Of a DNA stretch of 64,000 bases, positions 22,124 to 34,422 are shown in pieces. How positions within the stretch are numbered: the stretch's first letter is position 1; every line of letters begins with the position of its first letter. A model generated the notes under the pieces. That model was given only the letters and a program-made list of their open reading frames with translations, had not been told where the DNA came from and made no database searches. This stretch comes from Chamaecyparis obtusa (taxonomy: Eukaryota; Streptophyta; Pinopsida; Cupressales; Cupressaceae). The position numbers and the translations under genes are program-made. The stretch is from positions 124,001-188,000 of the forward strand of contig BSBK01004080.1 of the NCBI GenBank assembly GCA_027943335.1, given 5' to 3'.

Positions 22124-24627
22124 TTAGGGAGTTGGGGTAACCCCATCTATTGCCTCCTAAGAGGATGTTTCTTCTTCTTTACTATCCTCTGAAAGGGACG
22201 CTGCTTCCCAGCCTGAAAAGGTATCTTCAGAAGGCCAATTAAAAGCCAAAATTTCATCCCTTTTGGGTAGAATCCTATTCTACCTAATAACCAATTGATG
22301 AATTTTAGTTATCACCTTAGTAAAATGCACCCTGGCATCTTGCAACATTTCAATTATTTTTACAAAAGGAAGAGTGTCTTTAGTACTAATAACAGCATCA
22401 ATCTTGACTGACACCCCATGTTCAATTTGTTCCAACCATTTTTCCCTCTCTTTTATGGTTCCATCTACTCTAACAAGACCCAAGAATATCTGAAAATCAA
22501 TATGCAGGTATCTTACTCTCAAAAGAGCTTCCATTCTCTTTACTTCTTCCCTAGATAGTTCAAAATCAAGGAGAGATTTGACAATTTTATAAGTAATCGC
22601 CAATTGGGTGCACACAGTACTATGATCTTTAATTGATTTAAGAAATGTCTTCAAAACATTTTCCCTAGGCACCCAATCATTCAAAATTTTGCCCACAGTG
22701 TCTTCTTTTTTAAAAGAAAGCAAAATTTCAGATAACTGTACTGCATATTTATAAACTTCTTTAGGCTTTACATTCCTAACAAAATGCTAAATGGCATCCT
22801 TTATTTTCTTTTCAGATTTCTGTTGTTCTCTCTATTCTATATCTTCACTGCTTAATGAAGGGGGAAGAGGAGACATGGGAAACTCAATAATGGGGTTTGA
22901 GGAGGAAGGACCATCAGTAGAAGAAGGAAGTTGCAACTATTGTGGTGCTTGGATTGAGATTTCCTCTCCCAACCTCTTCTTCAAATCTGCAATTATTTTA
23001 TCTTTCTCAAACAATCCTTGTTTCAAATCTCCATATGCCCTCAGCATTTCTTCAAATTTTCTAGTGAGTTCCTCCTTCTCTTTTACTTCCCTTTCTACCA
23101 CCTTTTCTGTAAGGTGAGCTGTGGCTACCACCATACTTGATGTTTCTATTGCTGATGTATCCAAAACCCTCTTGATTATGAGACCACTAGAGAGACTATA
23201 ATTAATTATTTGCTTTCCTTTGTTTTTCTCATCTCTCTTTAATGAACATATGACCAAAGCTTGATGGTCATTACTAAAAGAAACTCCTTTGACAACCTGT
23301 TCTACCTCTTCCTTGGTCTTGTAGATAGGTGTAGTTTGTTTTCTAACTTCATCAAGGACTATTACATCAGCTATGTCCCATTCAGGGAGGACAAGTACTC
23401 CTACATTCTTTACTAATTCTCTCCCTTGTTATGGAGTAATCCATTAAAATCTATCAGTCATCTCTTTCCTAATCTCATCTTCAATAGTTTTAACATCCTT
23501 GTTAGGATTCTCCTTGTGCTTCTTCTCACAAGCTTCCTCAAATTTACTCATGTTTATTTTCCATAAAAATTGTAAAAAGGTCTTTACAAATGCATCATCA
23601 GCCATAAATTCTTCACATGCCTGTTTGACTAAAGGGTCCAATTCTATCGCTACAAATTGTCCTGCTTTTAAGCCTAACTCAGGCTCCTTTGGTTGCTCTG
23701 GAATTCCTTCATTTATCTCATCTTGAGTCATGAATATTTGACCCTGAGATCCTATCTATTGAACCTGCTCTATGATCTCCTGATCATCTCTAATATTCAA
23801 GGGTGATTGTGAAGGAGAGTATTCTTTCTCTAAATCATGAGGCCTCTCTTCTATCCTTTGTTTCTTGGTGGGAGGTGAAAAATCAAGGATGTCTTCACCT
23901 GGCTGGTCCTGTGATATATCTGTCATTTCTTCAACCTCCTTTTGCCTCTCCACCTACTTTGATGTAGAAGGGAGATCTTCTCTTTTCCTTTGTTGCTTCT
24001 TGAAATCAGATTCAGGAATTATTACACCATAACCAGTCTTCTCTCGCAACATATATTTTCCAGGAGGCAACACCTTTGCAAATGCACCTTTGCCCAATAA
24101 TGATTTACCCTTCTCATGGTTGTCCTCCATGACCTTTTTCTTCTTCTCCTCCAGTGTCTTGAAAATAGTTTATGAGAGTATCTATCCTTTTTCCCATAGG
24201 ATTTATGCTGCCTATAGGATCATATTTAGGGTCAAATTGTCAAACAAAATCCCATGTTTTCTTGTACACTAACCACTTTTCATTTCTGACTGCTTGGTCT
24301 TGCAACCCTGGGGTATTTCTAATAATATCTTCAAGAAAATTAAAAATGTGGTTTATTGTCGAGCATCTGACCCTCTTTCTAAACATTTCATTGTAGAAAG
24401 CCTTTGGGTCTATTGTCCGAGCAATTGTGGTTGTCAAATGATATAGATCCAAGATTTTATTCATTTGAAGCCACCCACCCTTTGTGATTATAAACTGGTG
24501 AGCAATGGTAACATTTGGGAAAAAAGTTCCTCTACCTTTAGCAATACTATTATTCTCAATATCACCTAATTGTTTGAAGAACTTTGCAATGCCAATCTTG
24601 ATGGGAACTTGGAAAGGCAAAATAAAA
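22124..24627 (-). pseudogene. LTR-encoded protein, right copy, C-terminal part
   Basis: Continues from 52503 after the CACTA insertion. It holds the linker (PPTKKQRIEERP), the coiled coil near 23150-22950 and the C-terminal helical region, ending at TAA 22124-22126. Stops and small indels differ from the left copy in places: a TAG at 8369 of the left copy is Trp here, for example. Comparing both copies therefore recovers most of the ancestral frame. Function unknown. Confidence 0.68.
24625..24627. repeat. CACTA target-site duplication AAA (left)
   Basis: AAA precedes CACTA at 24628 and is repeated at 52500-52502. The uninterrupted left LTR has a single AAAA at this point. Confidence 0.75.
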
Positions 24628-24659
24628 CACTAGTAGATTTGAGGTTAAATTTCGACCAA
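24628..24659 (+). repeat. CACTA left terminal inverted repeat
   Basis: Starts CACTAGTAGATTTGAGG and ends AAATTTCGACCAA. It pairs with 52468-52499 on the opposite strand. Confidence 0.85.
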
Positions 24660-24705
24660 ATTTATTGACCAAAGTGCAAATGGTCTTAAAATTTTCTTTT
24701 TTTTT

Positions 24706-24755
24706 TCCTTTTATCCCCGTGTTGGTCAAAATTTCGACCAATACGGGGATAAAAG
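24706..24755. repeat. 50-bp palindrome near the CACTA left end
   Basis: CCTTTTATCCCCGT and its reverse complement ACGGGGATAAAAGG flank a central TTGGTCAAAATTTCGACCAA motif, forming a nearly perfect stem. Confidence 0.75.
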
Positions 24756-24896
24756 GTAAAAAAAAAAGGAAAGATGCATTTCATTTTAAGTTTTCCCCTT
24801 TCTTTTTCGGTGTGGGCGACAGCGGGCGGGAGCGGGCAAGAAGGCGGGGACAACTGTGTATGAATTTTCTGACTCAGACGCTCCATTTGAAGATCT

Positions 24897-25031
24897 TTGT
24901 TTTTATCGAACGTGATTTAATTCATTGTATCCGCGGTCGAGTTAATGAAGGAAAGATGTTAAATTCATTGTTTTTATCGAACGTGATTTAATTCATTGTA
25001 TCCACGGTCAAGTTAATGAAGGAAAGATTCT
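24897..25031. repeat. Tandem duplication, 71-bp period
   Basis: Two copies of a unit starting TTGTTTTTATCGAACGTG follow each other with a few differences. Confidence 0.7.
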
Positions 25032-25381
25032 ATTTACGGTGACTTATGTATCAAGTTTTGTTGAAGATGTTAAATGTTTAAGTGTGAAATCGGTCTTTGT
25101 GACAGTCAAGCAAAACCATGAGCAACATTACTACATTGGTATTTCATTGATAGCAGACAGAAGGTAAAGTGCCTGTAGAAATTCCCGCGTAATATTTCTT
25201 ATTAAAAACATTCTCATGATAACATTCCATACATTACTCCTTCACTATATCCAGCATACTCTGTTCATTAACCTTTGGCATCACATTATAGTATACATGT
25301 ACATTGTCTCACACTTGTAAATGTTCTTCATAAAATAATCAGGGAAACAATATCCTTTCATGCCCTTTCCATAACCTTGTC

Positions 25382-26020
25382 ATGATTCGAAGATCACTGC
25401 CCTTTAGGTTTCCTGTTTCTGTGCAACTTACAAACACTATAGTCCATGAGACAGCATCCCCTTTGAGCTACCCTCAAACATTTACGTTTAGCAATATACT
25501 TGGAACCTCATCATTAGATAAAAGTCTTCTATACTGTACATTTTCTAATGGGTGTTCATACACAATCCAATACCCTAGAATTGTGCATCTCCATAATTAT
25601 GACAATCCATGTGACGGTGTTTCTTTAGAGTATGCTATCAAGCAAACTATTTACACTCTCCATGATTACACATTTTGTAAGCACATTGAACAGAGCAATC
25701 CAAACCATATAATATCTGACAAAAATTCTCCTACCATTACTTTTTCACTGTCTCAAAACTTCAAAGGCCTTGAGAGTTTCCTTGCAAAACCCAGTTTGCA
25801 AAACTATTGTATAGATATATGCACAATTTATGCATTTTATCTCCCCCAAATGACACATCAACAATTCACACTCTTTTCCTATGATTGCACAGTAATAATC
25901 CTTTGTATGAGAGGAAGAAAACAAAATGGCACCAACGAATCACATACTCAGCCAGTTACACTCATTGAAAGTGTCGTGCCCTGTCAATGTATCCTCACTA
26001 TGTCTATCAGAGGAAATTGA
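25382..26020 (+). CDS. Unrecognised 212-aa open frame in the CACTA left arm
   Basis: An uninterrupted frame rich in Thr, Ile, Ser and Tyr, without recognised motifs, signal peptide or membrane segment. No splice context or promoter is clear. In AT-rich DNA a 212-codon frame is longer than average but could arise by chance or be antisense to a captured fragment. It lies between two copies of a TCTGACTCAGACGC motif (24868 and 26756). Confidence 0.25.
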   Translation: MIRRSLPFRFPVSVQLTNTIVHETASPLSYPQTFTFSNILGTSSLDKSLLYCTFSNGCSYTIQYPRIVHLHNYDNPCDGVSLEYAIKQTIYTLHDYTFCKHIEQSNPNHIISDKNSPTITFSLSQNFKGLESFLAKPSLQNYCIDICTIYAFYLPQMTHQQFTLFSYDCTVIILCMRGRKQNGTNESHTQPVTLIESVVPCQCILTMSIRGN

Positions 26021-26936
26021 AACTACAAAATCAGAAAAAAAACACATCCTTTCATCTCACTTTATCAGGCACACAAACATTGTTACAACACTGCTATACT
26101 GGCATAGTGATGTTCATCCATGATTTCATACTCTGAATGCCTATCTTCTAGCACGTTATGCCTCAATGGATGTTCTTTACCAAAACTTTGCATATTAGCT
26201 CACATTCTGAAATTGTCTCACTTCCTTCCATAAGGCAATTTCTCTTCGAGGCATTCTAACAAACACTTCATGTGCCAAGTTCAGGCTTCCACATTTTACA
26301 TTTAAGTCATTGGTAGTAACTACCAAAAATCTTCCTACCAACATACTCTGATATACGTTCATTTTTTATTCCAACACTGTTTGCTCACATAGGCTAGGAA
26401 AAAATTGGCAAAAGATTTATTTCCATACCTGCCAATCACATTTGTTTGAAAGTTTCTGAAGCCCTAGTTTCAACTGATCTTTAATACAACACTTATACCA
26501 TTCAAGGTATTTTGTCAAACAACTCAAATGCATTGTCTGTACTTCACACTTCACACACATGTTTGCACATCATCTGATAAAAATCTATGATGCTTCTATA
26601 GATACCCATATGAGATGAATGTTTGATCAATTAAAGAAATAGTTATTGTTATTCCCTGGAGAAAATTCTGAGTCTTGATTAGTGGGAACAAGAAGAACTA
26701 TGCAGATTTTTTGAATGTTTTAATGATGATCTAAGAAAAGTTTAAAAAATATTTCTCTGACTCAGACGCTTCATTTGCTTCCAATCCATCTGAACATGCT
26801 ATAACATTCAAAAAACATTATTTAGGCAGCATTTTTACTCTGGGCATACAACAAATACAACTGTCCACATTACAGATTGCTTATTAGCATGTATGAGATG
26901 ATATTAAAAAGCACAATTCAACAATACCAGGCGACT

Positions 26937-28680
26937 AGTGAGGAGCCTTAAAACTGACAACATATTTTGGCAGAATGTGTGTATTCATGTGAGTGCTCCA
27001 AATAATGTAATGCTTTGGATTGGTGATATCATTAATGCCAGAATAAAAGTTCTCACAGCTCGGATGGAACTGATGAGAGCCAAGAGGAACTTCCTTGACA
27101 TTCCCCAAAATAACTTGGCACAACACAGCATACTGTTCCCCATTAATGTCCAAGTCTGAAAATGGAACATTGTAAAGAATAAGCAAATAATAGTCAGTCA
27201 AACATTCCTTCTTAGAAAAAAAAAAGTGTATTAAAGAAAAGAACATTCTAGAACTCAAACATTTAAAAGAAATCCCCACCAAAGAGATTATCTTTGAATA
27301 TAATCTTTCCTACCTCAGGTATGAGCAATCTTCTGGAGCAAGATAAACACCAACACCATATGCCGGACCACCATTCATTAATCTGTTATTGCTAAAACCA
27401 TGTAGTATAATTGATGATATGCTTGTATCAGATGCTCCATGCCATGCATATTTAACATTTGCATTACCACGAGAATTTCTTGTTATCTCAACCTGTTTGT
27501 TGAAAACCTGCAGCCAAGCCTATCCCAGCCTATCTGTATGTGAATTTTGATAAATACCAGTAACATTGGTTGGAAGTCCAGTTTTATTTAGGCTAGTAAG
27601 GAAACAATTTTTCATAGCTACATACTCTGTATCGCAATCCACTAATTTGATCAATTTGTCCCCCACCTGTTCAAATTCACGAGCCACAAAACTAGAACAT
27701 TGTTGGGATTCAGAAAGCAAATTGTGATTAATGACACCATCCCTAACCTCATCACGCAATATTTGACCATTCTCCAACTGAGTTGCATCTGTACCTATTC
27801 GAACCTTAGTTCATGTTTTATGAAGCAACTGCTTTGCTTGGAAAGTCTTTATAGGTAACTCGGTTACAGGCTGTGGCTTTGTATCCTTAAACAAGTTTGA
27901 ATCTCTTAAATCTCTATACAATTCATTTGTGCCAGTGGGGCCCTCAGTTGAATATTTCTTGATCAATTCATCTAATTTAGGAACATTCATGGATACCACA
28001 TCAGCCACAGGCTTCAAATTACTAGGAATACAAACTTGCTCAGTTTTGGAAACCTCCATACTAGCAGCAACTCTATCACAATTCTTAGCATTTGAGGCCT
28101 CGATTGGACTTATTCGAATTTCAATCTTGACCTCAACTTTAGAGGCAACTTCTTCATCGGCATTACCCTCAATGATAACTTTGGGGAAAAAGCATGAACC
28201 ATTCTCATCAATCCAAGCAATGGACCTTTGACAGCCGGCCCTCAAATCTATTTGTAGCATTCGCAAAAAATCAACAAGATATGGAGAGCCATCTATTGCC
28301 AACTCTACAGTGGTCATGCCAGCCAAAAACTCATCTCTAAGTGAATCCAAAACTTGGACAGAAAAATCATTCCATGAGCCATTCCAAAAATACATCACCC
28401 TCGTGGGAACTGAACTCTTACGAAAATTCTCATAGTTATGCAATGCTGCCTTGCCCGAACAACACTTATACAGACAACTACATTTCATGCTTCTATCTTT
28501 CTTGCCACAGTTAATCCTATTCTTCCATACCCACTTAGATAATCTCCTTCCTGAGGATAGGAAACCATATTTATTTCCTTGTTTTCGTTTCATTTGAGCT
28601 CTCTCCAAAAAATTTCTACCAAGCTGACACAAATGCTTCTCTTCACCCTTCATTGCAAACAAAACCAATTTACAGCCCAA
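26937..28680 (-). pseudogene. Captured RCD1/SRO gene fragment (WWE and PARP-like domains)
   Basis: Minus strand. Exon 1 (28680 to about 27314) starts with a Lys/Arg-rich region. It continues into a WWE domain (RVMYFWNGSWNDFSVQVLD ... SIAWIDENGSCFFPK), a linker, and the start of a PARP-like fold (VEITRNSRGNANVKYAWHG, YGVGVYLAPEDCSY). A donor GAG|GTAGG at 27314 and an acceptor TTTTCAG at about 27159 lead to exon 2 (to 26937) with AVLCQVILGNVKEVPLGSHQFHP and PKHYIIW. RCD1/SRO proteins are nuclear, catalytically inactive PARP-like stress regulators; their RST domain is absent here. Stops at 27811 and near 27520 break the frame. The kept intron shows capture at the DNA level. Confidence 0.87.
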
Positions 28681-28689
28681 ACCGTTTCA

Positions 28690-30100
28690 ACTAGGGTGTA
28701 ATTATTTACAATGTCACTACAACACCATAATCTACAACCACCCCTAACAAGAGGCTACAATATACACCAAAATCTGATGCCACATTTTACATCGATACGA
28801 AGAGAAACAACATATAGAACAGAGAGTTAATCCCAGCATTCAATCTCATTATTCAAACTCCGATCGAGCCATAAAACAATACTCAAATTGTCAAGAAGTT
28901 AAATTAGGCCAAGAAAACCCCAGTTCCACCATGAAACCTCGAAATCTCAGTTTCTGACTCCACTCCAATAGTCCACTTCCTTTGTTAGGTCCACAGGCCT
29001 AATGCATGCGGTTTAGGATTGGGTTTCCAAACAAAGTATGAGGAATGGGTACCTGGGATCAAACACTGAGTTTTAGGTTGTTCTCCTCACCCTAGGTGTC
29101 CACAAAAACCAAGTTTTAAGGTCCTTCACACACCGTAACCTTCTGATTTTTCACTATATATCATTTTCCTAGTCAAAAACATAGAAGCTTTTGACCTAGG
29201 GCTTGCTCCCAAATGGTGTAACCTCAACCTCCTGGTTCAAAGCTTTTGGAATATGAAAAAGGACCTCCCTAACTTGCATTTTACTGAGGAAGAAGAATTT
29301 CCAACAGTCAAAATTCAAGTTAGGGCCATTTGAATGGCTAAACCCTGAAAACAAGGGTTTCTCAGACCAGCAGACAAGAAAATTGAATAACTCTGATATA
29401 AAATGACTTGAAGTTATCAAACCAATTCTAAAAGCATAAAATGGAGATGCTCCAACTTTCAGATAGGTTTTGATCACCCCTTCACATCCGTACACCGTAC
29501 TGTCACCATGATTTGCACAGAAAATTGCTCTGAAACAGGTAGTTTTATTGATTTGAAAGCAATTTGAATACAATGAGGATCTCTTCAATTTCCTCAGTCA
29601 TTTGGAAGCCTAAATAGGCTCTCCCCACCATTGGCTTAACCATTTTTATGGTTGTAGCCATTTAACCAATTCAAACTCAAAATTGCTTAGCAACTTTAAA
29701 AGTTGCATTACAACTTTAAAACAACTTTTGTCGGGTAAGACAAAAAGTTTGTTTTGGAAGACTAAAAGACCTTATTTGATGTTTTAGACTTTCAAACACT
29801 CTTAAAACACCTAAAGACACCTAGATAACAAAATTTCATCCAAGGGACCAATCGATACCCAAGGTTTATAAGTGCACCAAGGGGTCTTGTGTCCATACAT
29901 TTCGATGGGTTATAAGGAGATTATAAAATCAATCCTTTAACCTTTATTACAAAAAAAACATCTTATATTACTTTATTAAAACCATTCAAAGATTCTTCTA
30001 TCCCATACAAGGAACCTGCAAACAGTGTGTGTTCTTGCCAAGCAAGGAGTCCAAGTTGGATAGAATGTGAAAAGTCTAATAACATCTGATGGAATTGCTG
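28690..30100. other. CACTA interior, unassigned
   Basis: The first 300 bp may be upstream sequence captured with the SRO fragment. The rest is repeat-like with no recognised coding sequence; a 130-codon minus frame at 29196-29588 has no family features. Confidence 0.45.
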
Positions 30101-30109
30101 ATGGAATTT

Positions 30110-31740
30110 AGGTACTCTGCACCAGTAAGTGTACAGTATCATGTTGTCATGATAATGTACACTCACTATAAGTGTACATTATCATGTTGTCTTTATAGTG
30201 AAAGTCCTCATTCAAGTGGCAATTACACAAGGGATAGTCACTGTGAGAACTTCTCATTTTGTGAAATTACACAAGGGACAATCACTGTGAGATGTCCTCA
30301 TTTGTGACAAGGACAGTCACACATGAGGACATCTCACAGTGATTCTCCCTTGTGTAATTTCCACTTGAATGTATTGCTATTGAACCACATTAATGCTTTT
30401 CTTCTTCAACAAATGAGGACAGTCACTCTAAAGACAACATGATAATGTACACTCACTATAAGGACAGTCACAAATGAGGACATCTCAAAGTGACTATCCC
30501 TTGTGTAATTACCACTTGAATGCATTGCTATTGAACCACATTAATGCTTTTTTCCTTCAACAAATGAGGATAGTCACTGTAAAGACAACATGATAATGTA
30601 CACTCATTGTAAGGATAGTCACAAATGAGGACATCTCACAGTGACTGTCCCTTGTGTAATTGCCACTTGAATGCATTGCTATTGAACCACATTAATGATT
30701 TTTTCCTTCAAAAAATGAGGACAGTCACTGTAAAGACAACATGATAATGTACACTCACTGTAAGGACACTCACAAATGAGGACATCTCACAGTGACTATC
30801 CCTTGTGTAATTGCCACTTGAATGTATTGCTATTCAGCCACATTAATGCTTTTCTTCTTCAACAAATGAGGATAGTCACTCTAAAGACAACATGATAATG
30901 TACACTCACTGTAAGTGTACATTATCATGTTGTCATGATAATGTACACTCACTATAAGTGTACATTATCATGTTGTCTTTATATTGACAGTCCTCATTCA
31001 AGTGGCAATTACACAAGGGATAGTCACTATGAGAACTTCTCATTTTGTGAAATTACACAAGGGACAGTCACTGTGAGATGTCCTCATTTGTGACAAGGAC
31101 AGTCACACATGAGGACATCTCACAGTGATTCTCCCTTGTGTAATTGCCACTTGAATGTATTGCTATTGAACCACATTAATGCTTTTCTTCTTCAACAAAT
31201 GAGGATAGTCACTCTAAAGACAACATGATAATGTACACTCACTGTAAGTGTACATTATCATGTTGTCTTTACAGTGACTGTCCTCATTCAAGTGGCAATT
31301 ACACAAGGGACAGTCAATGTGAGAACTTCTCATTTTGTGAAATTACACAAGGTCACAAAAATTACAAAACAAAAATAATATTACAGTTCACAAAAATAAT
31401 TTTGTGAACTTCTAATATTATGACACATGAGGACAGTCACTATGAAGACAACATGATAATGTACACTCACTATAAGATGTCCTCATTTGTGACTGTCCTT
31501 AAAGTGAGTGTACATTATCATGTTGTCTTTAGAGTGATTGTCCTCATTTGTGATTGTCCTTACAGTGAGTGTACATTATCATGTTGTCTTTAGAGTGACT
31601 ATCCTCATTTGTGATTGTCCTTACAGTGAGTGTACATTATCATGTTGTCTTTACAGTGACTGTCCTCATTTGTGACTATCCTTACAGTGAGTGTACATTA
31701 TCATGTTGTCTTTAGAGAGACTGTCCTCATTTCACTGGGC
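30110..31740. repeat. Foldback satellite array
   Basis: Units of about 150 bp repeat in tandem near 30415, 30566, 30717 and 30867, each with ACAACATGATAATGTACACTC and ACAAATGAGGACATCTCACA. Inverted copies surround them, and from 31497 a 61-bp version (GAGTGTACATTATCATGTTG) repeats four to five times on the other strand. The result can fold into large hairpins. Confidence 0.85.
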
Positions 31741-31744
31741 ATGA

Positions 31745-33500
31745 TGAGAAAGGCAGATATACCTATCAAATAATAGAGGCAAGAATCTTTGATTACAGAT
31801 ATATTTATAAGAACCTTGCTTAGTATTTGTTAGCATATGTGCAATGACTATATTTATGATCTTTGCAGGCATATCAATGTCCTCATTTGAAGAGCTAGCA
31901 CAAAGTATATGTGTGAAAATTTATTTCTAATTATTAATATATTGATGGAGGTGACTAGAGCTCTATTACAAATGAAAGATAAAATATTAAATTATTTAAT
32001 TAGTTTCAAGTTGAAAATATTGTAACAATTAATGTATCTATGAATTGATGGAAGGATTCATGTGTTTGCATCCATTTATCCTGCTTAGTCTAGTGGAGTA
32101 GTCACTTACTCCCTACTTAGAAATTTCCAAATTGTGGGGTGAGAATGCTAAAGTCCTCATTTTCATTTAAATGAGAAAATAAAAATGGAGATGATGTAGG
32201 TTTTTCTTCTCTTTTTTTTTACCTTCTTGGTCTTTGGATTTAAAAAGAAGAGAGGCATGAGGAACCAAAAAATCAGCAAGATACTTATCCAAAAAAGCTA
32301 AGAGTAAATTGTCCCATATTTGGAAAAAAATTATAATTTGTATTTGGTTATTATTTGGGATATGTGATGTTTTATAGATTTGAGATTAAAAGATCTATTA
32401 TTTTTTTTAACATTTGACAAATAGATTGCGTACTCGATATGCTTCAATATTTTGCATCCATCTTTGCATAGGTATACGACAAAGATAAAATCTTTGAAGA
32501 CATTCATTTTCAATATTTCTAATTATTATGACTATATGTCAACATCCACTAAAATAGGTATGTTTATTTATATCACATTTTTATCGTGCACACATTTACA
32601 TGTGTAGTTAGCTTTAAACAACTCCTCCAAAAGTATTTAATATATATCTAGGTTCAAAGTGCTTCTAATTTTTATACTTGAGTTTTTTGTGTGAATTTTT
32701 TGTAGGAGATATTTTGTAGTCATTGCAGAAGATGGAAACATACAAGATGTTAGAAGCTTGTTAGTGATTGTTTATTATGTTTCACAGAAGAGAAGATGGG
32801 GTTAACAAAGGAAGAATTAAGTAACAAAAAGTTGCTTATTGTAGACTTAGTGATATATTGATGATCTATCATGTTGATTTATCTAAATTTGAATATATTT
32901 TTTAATTTAATTTAAATACATCTTGGGTTTAAATTGATTCAATGTGCAATATATTTTTAAAAATTTGTTATGTAGGAGCTGCCAAGAATTTATTTACTTG
33001 TGAATTAGACCTTCCAAATTATAGTATGAATTTTTTTACTTGTGAATTAGAGTTTACTCAATTATAGAATCATCGTACATAGAAGGGAGATGGTCACTTT
33101 ATTGCAAGTGGCATCTTGTTTTTTAGAATATTGAACTTAGATGATTATCTTGTTTTTCATAAGGGGGGTGATTATCGTTTATTGCATACTATTTCATTCT
33201 CTAAAATTGATTATATATAAAAGAGATAAGAATCAACATAGATAAGAAGGAGATGATTATCATTTATTGGTTATTTTTTATTGTGTAGTATGTTATTTTC
33301 TAAGAATCAATGTAGATAAGATGGAGATGATTATCTTTTCTTATAGGGTATCTTGTTTTATTTTATTTTGTTTAGACAAAAGTGGAAGAACCACTATATA
33401 TATTTATATTTATAAAAACTGATTCAAAAAGAGCTCAATCAAGAAAGAACCAGGAAGAAAACTCGACATCGTCACTTTATATACAAAGGTTTAAAAGAAA
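31745..33500. other. CACTA interior, AT-rich, no gene recognised
   Basis: Very AT-rich with frequent stops on both strands. It could include the 5' region of the transposase gene, but no promoter or exon is evident. Confidence 0.45.
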
Positions 33501-33529
33501 ACCTTAACGCTATTTGATTAGTTTGTTAC

Positions 33530-34200
33530 ATTCGGAAGGTCATGGCCACCTTTGAAGAATGCAAGTGGTCAAAGACCCATACATTTCAAATTTTGAACTG
33601 TTAGTGGCTAAATTCAAAAATCAAATAGGATGCATCTCTAAACCAATCCCATAGGATGCATCTCTAAATCAAACTCTCACAAAATAGCCATCTATTTCTC
33701 ATGACACTCTCCCAAATCTGACTACATAACCAATCTCTTGACCACTTGGTCAGGCATAGTGGCATATATATTGCTTCTCAAGATATATTGTCTAAACTTC
33801 TTGAATTATCTAACCAAGCTGAAAGCTTATTTCTCGAGGGCCCAATACCTCACTTCAACATTATTGAAAGGTGAACTCATAAAATTGATGCAGAGGCTTA
33901 GGGTGTCCAATCTAACACCTTTTTAAGCTTACAAAAATTAACACAGATCTCCTCTTGCTTCTTCTGTACATGCACCAAATTTTCCACCCAAGTGGAGTGG
34001 CGGATAGGAAAAATTATCGTTGCAGCAAGTAACTTTTGAACTTCCTTGAAGATTAAGGGTTCTATCAACAAATTAACAGGTTGCTACTTTTGTATGAATG
34101 ACTTTATGTTAGGCTTGAGAGTTATGTCATGGGTGATGATGGAAGTATCAAATATCTTCAGATCTTCATATCAAGTTGTGTTAACTTACCGATGACTTGA
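33530..34200 (-). pseudogene. Ty3/gypsy pol fragment (RT start plus RNase H) inside the CACTA
   Basis: On the minus strand 34200-33930 encodes an RT N-terminal relic (KEVQKLLAATIIFPIRHSTW). A deletion joins it to RNase H relics (EVRYWALEK, FKKFRQYILRSNIYA, MAIL-EFDLEMHP) down to about 33600. Several stops are present. It is a different lineage from the 20-kb Tat element and shows that the CACTA has itself taken insertions or captured repeat DNA. Confidence 0.65.
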
Positions 34201-34422
34201 TGCTTGACTCTTAGTAAAATGGTGATATAGGGTCCTTATATTACACATAATTTTGATTAAAAGTTAAAATATAGCATTAAAATCTAAATGATAAAGATAT
34301 TTCATATGATGTTTTCGATATTAAAATGGTTGAGAAAATGGTTGTTCACTAACGATTTTTATCAGCAGGTTGCAAACAAATCATCCTTCTTCCACCAACG
34401 AGTCATTCCATTCAAGAAAGAC

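Larger units (their letters stand above)
20996..24627 (-). repeat. 5' LTR (right copy), inner part
   Basis: Matches 7133 to about 10760 of the left LTR nearly base for base, then stops at the CACTA insertion. It contains the second tRNA-like module (21383-21432) and the C-terminal two thirds of the LTR reading frame. Confidence 0.9.

Noticed and set aside
30110..31740. CRISPR-like array
   Set aside because: Repeats are longer than CRISPR repeats, occur in both orientations and have no unique spacers; this is plant satellite DNA.
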